Positions 7,427-11,596 of a stretch of DNA of 11,596 bases are shown here, one piece after another. The translations under genes were made by a program, and so were the position numbers. Position 1 is the stretch's first letter, and each line of letters begins with the position of its first letter. The notes under the pieces are model-generated. The model was not told where the DNA came from. It did no database searches and saw only the letters and a program-made list of their open reading frames with translations. Source of the DNA: an uncultured Clostridia bacterium (lineage in GTDB: Bacteria; Bacillota; Clostridia; Oscillospirales; Oscillospiraceae); contig CALICR010000156.1 in the NCBI GenBank assembly GCA_938049125.1, positions 1 to 11,596 on the forward strand, given 5' to 3'.

Positions 7427-7454
7427 TTGACAAGGTGGAACGCATGTGTATAAT
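7427..7454 (+). promoter_or_regulatory. Strong sigma-A promoter of the citrate/2-oxoglutarate operon
   Basis: Perfect consensus -35 TTGACA (7427-7432) and -10 TATAAT (7449-7454) are separated by 16 bases. Transcription should begin near 7461, giving a leader of about 58 bases before ATG 7519. Two T-rich/A-rich runs (7390-7412) lie upstream but are separated from the -35 by a G-rich stretch. So strong a promoter, with an operator touching its -10, fits control by repression. The leader also holds two tandem copies of ATACGAA at 7490-7504, of no evident meaning. Confidence 0.85.
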
Positions 7455-7464
7455 TGTATACAAT
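7453..7464 (+). promoter_or_regulatory. Predicted GntR/FadR-subfamily operator
   Basis: Perfect 12-bp palindrome ATTGTATACAAT. Its core TTGTATACAA fits the general operator pattern of the FadR (FCD) subfamily of GntR regulators (t-n-G-T-m, then k-A-C-n-a). It overlaps the last two bases of the -10 box and covers the expected transcript start, so a bound protein would block RNA polymerase. The second gene of this operon encodes an FCD-type GntR protein, the natural candidate to bind here. Confidence 0.75.
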
Positions 7465-7518
7465 GATTCGTGGAAACAAGGACGCAACGATACGAAGATA
7501 CGAAAGGGTGGACGCGCC

Positions 7519-8895
7519 ATGCTTGAAATTTCCAGCAAAACCAACCTTCTGGAGAAAAATTCCTATAAATACTCCTTACAGGACGTCGCGGAGCCGAATT
7601 TGCAGCGTGATATCTACGATTACGAGTCGGTGCCGAAGGTGGCCTTCAACCACCGCCGCGTCCCGATGAACATGCCCGAGGAGATCTGGATCACCGACAC
7701 CTCCCTCCGGGACGGCCAGCAGTCCGTGGAGCCCTATAGCGTGGAGCAGATCGTCAACATCTACAAGCTCCTCTCCAAGCTCGGCGGCCCCTATGGCATC
7801 ATCCGCCAGACCGAGTTCTTCATCTACAGCAAGAAGGACCGCGAGGCCGTGGAGAAGTGCATGGAGCTGGGACTCCAGTTCCCGGAGATCACCAGCTGGA
7901 TCCGCGCCAGCAAGGAGGACTTCCGCCTGGTCCGCGACCTCGGCATCAAGGAGACGGGCATCCTCGTGAGCTGCAGCGACTACCACATCTTCAAGAAGAT
8001 GAAGATGACGCGCCGCCAGGCCCTGGAGCACTACCTCGCCACCGTGTCCGACGCCTTTGAGGCGGGCGTGGTTCCGCGCTGCCACCTGGAGGACATCACC
8101 CGGGCAGACTTCTACGGCTTCGTGGTACCCTTCGTCAATGAGCTCCAGAAGCTCTCCCAGCAGGCCGGTATTCCCGTGAAGATCCGCGCCTGCGATACCA
8201 TGGGTTACGGCATTCCCTACACCGAGGCGGCGCTGCCCCGCAGCGTGGCCGGTATCATCTACGGACTCCAGCACTACTCCGATGTGCCCAGCGAGCACCT
8301 GGAGTGGCATGGCCACAACGACTTCTACAAGGCTGTCGTCAATGCCTCCACGGCCTGGCTCTACGGCGCCAGCGCCGTCAACTGCTCGCTGCTCGGCATC
8401 GGCGAGCGCACGGGCAACATCCCCCTGGAGGCAATGGTCTTCGAGTATGCGTCGCTCCGCGGCTCCATGGACGGCATGGACCCGACGGTCATCACGGAGA
8501 TCGCCGACTATTTCAGCCACGGGATCGGCTATGATATCCCGGTCATGACACCCTTTGTGGGCCGGAACTTCAACGTCACCAAGGCGGGCATCCACGCCGA
8601 TGGCCTGCTGAAGGACGAGGAAATCTACAATATCTTCGACACGAAGAAGCTGTTGAATCGCCCGGCTACGGTCCAAGTGGGCAAGACCTCCGGACTGGCG
8701 GGCATTGCCTACTGGCTGAACGGCACCTACCGCCTCAGTGGTGAGCAGAGGGTGGAAAAGCACGACCCGCTGGTGGTGGCCCTGAAGGAGTGGGTGGACA
8801 AGGAGTACGAGGACGGCCGCCAGACCGTCATCTCCAACAAGGAGCTGGAGCAGAAGATTGCCGCCCTGGCCCCGGGCCGCTTCCCGGCAATCTGA
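7519..8895 (+). CDS. DRE-TIM citrate/homocitrate synthase family, probable Re-citrate synthase
   Basis: Probably condenses acetyl-CoA with oxaloacetate to citrate in the cytoplasm. The 458-residue protein belongs to the isopropylmalate/homocitrate synthase family: the catalytic strand has D60, R64-D65-G-Q67, and the metal pair is H264-G-H266 (in EWHGHND). An N-terminal extension of about 55 residues precedes the barrel. The C-terminal region is short and helical, with no full LeuA leucine-binding domain, which argues against isopropylmalate synthase. In Clostridium kluyveri and C. acetobutylicum, proteins of this type are Re-citrate synthases, and in C. acetobutylicum the gene sits beside aconitase and isocitrate dehydrogenase, as it appears to here. 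Homocitrate synthase is the main alternative, since sequence alone does not settle the 2-oxoacid used. ATG 7519 is preferred over an upstream ATG at 7435 because AAAGGGTGG (7503-7511) precedes it and the promoter and operator lie between them. Confidence 0.82.
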   Translation: MLEISSKTNLLEKNSYKYSLQDVAEPNLQRDIYDYESVPKVAFNHRRVPMNMPEEIWITDTSLRDGQQSVEPYSVEQIVNIYKLLSKLGGPYGIIRQTEFFIYSKKDREAVEKCMELGLQFPEITSWIRASKEDFRLVRDLGIKETGILVSCSDYHIFKKMKMTRRQALEHYLATVSDAFEAGVVPRCHLEDITRADFYGFVVPFVNELQKLSQQAGIPVKIRACDTMGYGIPYTEAALPRSVAGIIYGLQHYSDVPSEHLEWHGHNDFYKAVVNASTAWLYGASAVNCSLLGIGERTGNIPLEAMVFEYASLRGSMDGMDPTVITEIADYFSHGIGYDIPVMTPFVGRNFNVTKAGIHADGLLKDEEIYNIFDTKKLLNRPATVQVGKTSGLAGIAYWLNGTYRLSGEQRVEKHDPLVVALKEWVDKEYEDGRQTVISNKELEQKIAALAPGRFPAI

Positions 8896-8910
8896 GAGGA
8901 GGAGAGCAAT

Positions 8911-9564
8911 ATGACGTCATTCAAGAGCACCTCCCTGGCGGACAAGGTCTTTGAAAAACTGGAAAACGACATCATCTTCGGCGTCTATCCCCGCGGTGAG
9001 ATTCTGACGGAACTGAAGCTGGTGGAGCAGCTCGGCGTGAGCCGGACGCCCATCCGCGAGGCCCTGCGCCGCCTGGAGCAGGAGCGCCTCATCGAGGACA
9101 CAGGCAAGGGCTCCGTGGTCCTTGGCATCACGAAGGAGGATCTGACGGACATTCTGAACATCCGCCTCCGCGTTGAGGGCCTGGCGACCTATTACGCCAC
9201 GAAGAACATGACCGAGGAGGGGCTCCAGGAGCTGCGCCACGTGGTGGATCTCCAGGAATTCTACTATACAAAGCGGGATACGGACCATATGCGGGAGATG
9301 GATGACCAGTTCCACGCGCTGATCTGCCGCCTCAGCAAGCGCACCGTCATCGCGGACACGCTGCTGCCGCTGCACCGCAAGACCCAGCGCTACCGCAAGG
9401 CCTCCATTGAGGATAAAAACCGGACGGCCCAGGTCGTCATTGAGCACCGGAAGATCTTCGACGCCATCTGTGCTGGGGACGCGGAGCTGGCGGAGCGGCT
9501 GACCACCGAGCACATTGCACATGCCAAGCAGAGCATGCTGGAAAGGGTGAAGGAAAATGGGTAA
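8911..9564 (+). CDS. GntR-family transcriptional regulator, FadR subfamily (FCD domain)
   Basis: DNA-binding regulator of 217 residues, typical for the subfamily. The N-terminal winged helix-turn-helix (about 8-72) includes the recognition element S44-R-T-P-I-R-E-A. The C-terminal all-helical FCD domain (about 80-210) keeps a metal-binding set: D131 and H135 (DDQFH), H179 (EHRKIF) and H201 (TEHIAH). Such domains usually bind a carboxylate through the metal, which suits an effector such as citrate or 2-oxoglutarate, though this is inference. A strong AGGAGG (8897-8902) lies eight bases before the ATG and 15 bases separate it from the synthase. The last eight bases overlap the aconitase start, so the regulator is made as part of the operon. 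The palindrome at the promoter is the predicted binding site, implying autoregulation, most simply by repression relieved by an intermediate. Confidence 0.93.
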   Translation: MTSFKSTSLADKVFEKLENDIIFGVYPRGEILTELKLVEQLGVSRTPIREALRRLEQERLIEDTGKGSVVLGITKEDLTDILNIRLRVEGLATYYATKNMTEEGLQELRHVVDLQEFYYTKRDTDHMREMDDQFHALICRLSKRTVIADTLLPLHRKTQRYRKASIEDKNRTAQVVIEHRKIFDAICAGDAELAERLTTEHIAHAKQSMLERVKENG

Positions 9565-11488
9565 GACGATCGCACAGAAGATCATTGCGGCGCACCTGGT
9601 CCACGGCGACATGACGCCGGGCAGCGAGGTGGCCTTAAAGATCGACCAGACGCTGACCCAGGACGCCACGGGCACCATGGCCTACCTGGAATTTGAGACC
9701 ATGGGCATCCCACGGGTTCGGACGGAGCGCAGCGTGGCCTATGTGGACCACAATACGCTCCAGTCGGGCTTCGAGAACGCCGATGACCACCGCTACCTCC
9801 AGACCGTGACGAAGAAGCACGGCATCTGGTTCTCCCGGCCCGGCAACGGCATCTGCCACCAGGTCCACCTGGAGCGCTTCGGCAAGCCCGGCAAGACGCT
9901 CATCGGCTCCGACAGCCACACGCCCACCGGCGGCGGCATCGGGATGCTTGCCTTCGGAGCAGGCGGCCTGGATGTGGCCGTTGCCATGGGGGGCGGCGCC
10001 TATTACATCACCATGCCGAAGATGTTTAAGGTCAACCTAAACGGAAAGCTGCGCCCCTTTGTGACGGCGAAGGACGTGAGCCTGGAGCTGCTGCGCATCC
10101 TCTCGGTCAAGGGCGGTGTCGGTGCCATCATCGAGTGGGGCGGCGAGGGCATCGCGGACCTGTCCGTCCCGGAGCGCGCCACCATCACGAACATGGGCAC
10201 GGAGCTGGGCGCGACGACCTCCATCTTCCCCTCGGACGAGGTGACCCGGAAATTCCTGGCCGCCGAGGGCCGCGAGGCGGACTTCACGCCCCTCGAAAGC
10301 GACCCCGACGCCGTCTATGACCGCGTCATCGACATCGACCTCTCCAAGCTGGAGCCCATGATCGCCTGTCCCCACAGCCCGGACAAGGTGGTGCCCGTCA
10401 GCAGCCTGAAGGGCACGAAGGTGGACCAGGTCTGCATCGGCTCCTGCACAAACTCCTCGCTCTACGACATGCTGAAGGTGGCGGCGCTGCTGAAGGGCAA
10501 GCAGGTCTCCCCGAGCGTCAGTGTTTCCGTGTCGCCCGGCTCAAAGCAGGTGCTCACCATGCTGGCGGACTGCGGCGCGCTGACGGATATCCTCGCCAGC
10601 GGTGCGCGGCTGCTGGAGTGCGCCTGCGGCCCCTGCATCGGCATGGGCTTCTCGCCGAACTCCGGCGGCGTCAGCCTCCGGACCTTCAACCGCAACTTTG
10701 AAGGCCGCAGCGGCACCCGGGATGCGAAGGTCTATCTCGTCTCCCCGGAGACCGCCGTAGCGGCGGCCCTGACCGGCGAGATCACGGACCCGCGGCTCCT
10801 GGGCGAGATGCCCGCCGTCACCATGCCGGCTTCCTTCCGCATCGACGACACCGCCGTGCTGGCCCCGGCCCCGGCGGAGGAGGCGGACGCAGTGGAGGTC
10901 CTGCGCGGCCCCAACATCAAGGAATTCCCGAAGAGCAAGCCCTTCGGCGACGCCCTGACGGCGAAGCTGGTCCTCAAGGTCGGCGACAACATCACCACGG
11001 ACCATATCATGCCCGCGGGCGCGAAGATTCTGCCCTACCGGTCCAACATTCCGTACCTCTCAAAGTTCTGCTTTGAGGTCTGCGACCCCACGTTCCCGGA
11101 GCGGGCCAAGGCGGCGGGCGACGGCATGATCGTCGGCGGCAGCAACTACGGCCAGGGCTCCTCCCGGGAGCACGCCGCGCTGGTGCCCATGTACCTCGGC
11201 ATCCGCTGCGTGCTGGCCAAGAGCTTCGCGCGCATCCACGTGGCGAACCTCATCAACGCGGGCATCCTGCCCCTGACCTTCGCGGACCCGGCTGATTATG
11301 ACCGCATCGGCCAGGACGACGTCCTGACGCTCTCGGATCTCTCCGTGGGCATGGACCGCGGCAGCATCACCGTGACGGACGAGACGAAGCACATCGCATT
11401 TTCGGCCTGCTGCACCCTGACGGAGCGCCAGCGCGCGATCCTCAAGGCCGGCGGTCTGCTGAACTACACAAAGGAGAATGGCAAATGA
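9557..11488 (+). CDS. Aconitate hydratase (aconitase), monomeric clostridial type
   Basis: A [4Fe-4S] enzyme that isomerises citrate to isocitrate through cis-aconitate. At 643 residues it is the short single-chain form found in Clostridia, with the cluster domains and the swivel domain fused. The cluster ligands are C297 (in GSCTNS), C357 and C360 (CGPC). Other visible signatures are S118-D-S-H-T122, a Gly-rich stretch after it, GDNITTDHIMPAG at the start of the swivel domain and S529-N-Y-G-Q-G-S-S-R-E538. Homoaconitase or isopropylmalate dehydratase are less likely: those are usually two subunits or differ in length, and the neighbours point to citrate. ATG 9557 follows AAGGA (9550-9554) closely and overlaps the regulator by eight bases. 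Its end overlaps the next start in ATGA. The exposed cluster suggests oxygen sensitivity, in keeping with an anaerobe. Confidence 0.93.
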   Translation: MGKTIAQKIIAAHLVHGDMTPGSEVALKIDQTLTQDATGTMAYLEFETMGIPRVRTERSVAYVDHNTLQSGFENADDHRYLQTVTKKHGIWFSRPGNGICHQVHLERFGKPGKTLIGSDSHTPTGGGIGMLAFGAGGLDVAVAMGGGAYYITMPKMFKVNLNGKLRPFVTAKDVSLELLRILSVKGGVGAIIEWGGEGIADLSVPERATITNMGTELGATTSIFPSDEVTRKFLAAEGREADFTPLESDPDAVYDRVIDIDLSKLEPMIACPHSPDKVVPVSSLKGTKVDQVCIGSCTNSSLYDMLKVAALLKGKQVSPSVSVSVSPGSKQVLTMLADCGALTDILASGARLLECACGPCIGMGFSPNSGGVSLRTFNRNFEGRSGTRDAKVYLVSPETAVAAALTGEITDPRLLGEMPAVTMPASFRIDDTAVLAPAPAEEADAVEVLRGPNIKEFPKSKPFGDALTAKLVLKVGDNITTDHIMPAGAKILPYRSNIPYLSKFCFEVCDPTFPERAKAAGDGMIVGGSNYGQGSSREHAALVPMYLGIRCVLAKSFARIHVANLINAGILPLTFADPADYDRIGQDDVLTLSDLSVGMDRGSITVTDETKHIAFSACCTLTERQRAILKAGGLLNYTKENGK

Positions 11489-11596
11489 ACGATCTGGATC
11501 GGGCGTGCGCCCATTTCCGTGCGCTGCTGGAGCAGCAGCTGGCGCGGGTGGAAGAGATGGAGAAGGGGACCGGCAAGGTGGACTATGCGTCCAGGA
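11485..11596 (+). CDS. Probable isocitrate dehydrogenase, 3'-truncated by window edge
   Basis: Only 37 codons are visible, starting at ATG 11485, which overlaps the aconitase stop in an ATGA. AAAGGAGAA (11470-11478) lies six bases ahead, a good ribosome site. The visible residues form a charged, probably helical N-terminal arm (Leu, Gln, Arg and Glu rich, about 1-30) followed by KVDYASR, where a first beta strand would be expected to begin. No catalytic motif is inside the window. The assignment rests mainly on position: in C. acetobutylicum the synthase and aconitase genes are followed by isocitrate dehydrogenase, and some gut Clostridia have isocitrate/isopropylmalate-family dehydrogenases with a similar helical N-terminal extension. 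It would complete the path to 2-oxoglutarate. Confidence 0.55.
   Translation, partial: MNDLDRACAHFRALLEQQLARVEEMEKGTGKVDYASR

Noticed and set aside
7463..7669. Possible leader peptide starting at ATG 7463 in the citrate operon leader
   Set aside because: The ATG lies within a couple of bases of the expected transcript start, has no ribosome site, and the frame runs out of phase deep into the synthase gene.
1..11596. CRISPR array, insertion sequence, prophage, tRNA or riboswitch
   Set aside because: No spaced direct repeats, transposase or integrase motifs, cloverleaf or long structured leader were seen. Gene order, strand and base composition are uniform throughout.

Overview
The window is a compact, GC-rich stretch of chromosome that reads like a Gram-positive anaerobe of the class Clostridia, probably an Oscillospiraceae-type gut bacterium. 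The reasons are strong G/C bias at third codon positions, purine-rich Shine-Dalgarno sites, TTG starts, extended -10 promoters, and a Clostridium-style citrate-to-2-oxoglutarate gene set. All ten genes lie on the + strand, and no gap between genes exceeds about 180 bases. I see no mobile element, CRISPR array, tRNA or rRNA.

Layout. (1) 1-759: the 3' part of endonuclease IV (nfo). (2) 815-2116: an AI-2E/UPF0118-family membrane protein with its own promoter and a strong terminator (2122-2155). (3) 2259-5361: a cell-wall pair made of an FHA-SEDS (FtsW/RodA-type) fusion and an overlapping class B penicillin-binding protein. (4) 5430-7341: a metallo-beta-lactamase-fold hydrolase overlapping an LCP (LytR-CpsA-Psr) protein, closed by a perfect terminator hairpin (7352-7385). 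(5) 7519 to the window end: a DRE-TIM citrate/homocitrate/isopropylmalate synthase-family enzyme, most likely Re-citrate synthase; an FCD-type GntR regulator; aconitase; and the first 37 codons of a gene that is probably isocitrate dehydrogenase.

How the parts work together. Segments 3 and 4 concern the envelope: glycan polymerisation (SEDS), crosslinking (PBP) and probably attachment of anionic polymers (LCP). Segment 5 looks like the oxidative half of an incomplete TCA cycle, making 2-oxoglutarate and glutamate from oxaloacetate and acetyl-CoA. It carries its own regulator. A perfect 12-bp palindrome with the FadR-subfamily operator pattern (7453-7464) touches the -10 box of the operon promoter, which predicts direct autoregulation.

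Most interesting are this self-contained regulated operon, the FHA domain fused to a SEDS polymerase with a non-canonical phosphothreonine pocket, and an LCP protein lacking the usual Asp of its S-x-x-R-D motif. Most gene families here are known. I do not see a wholly new system.
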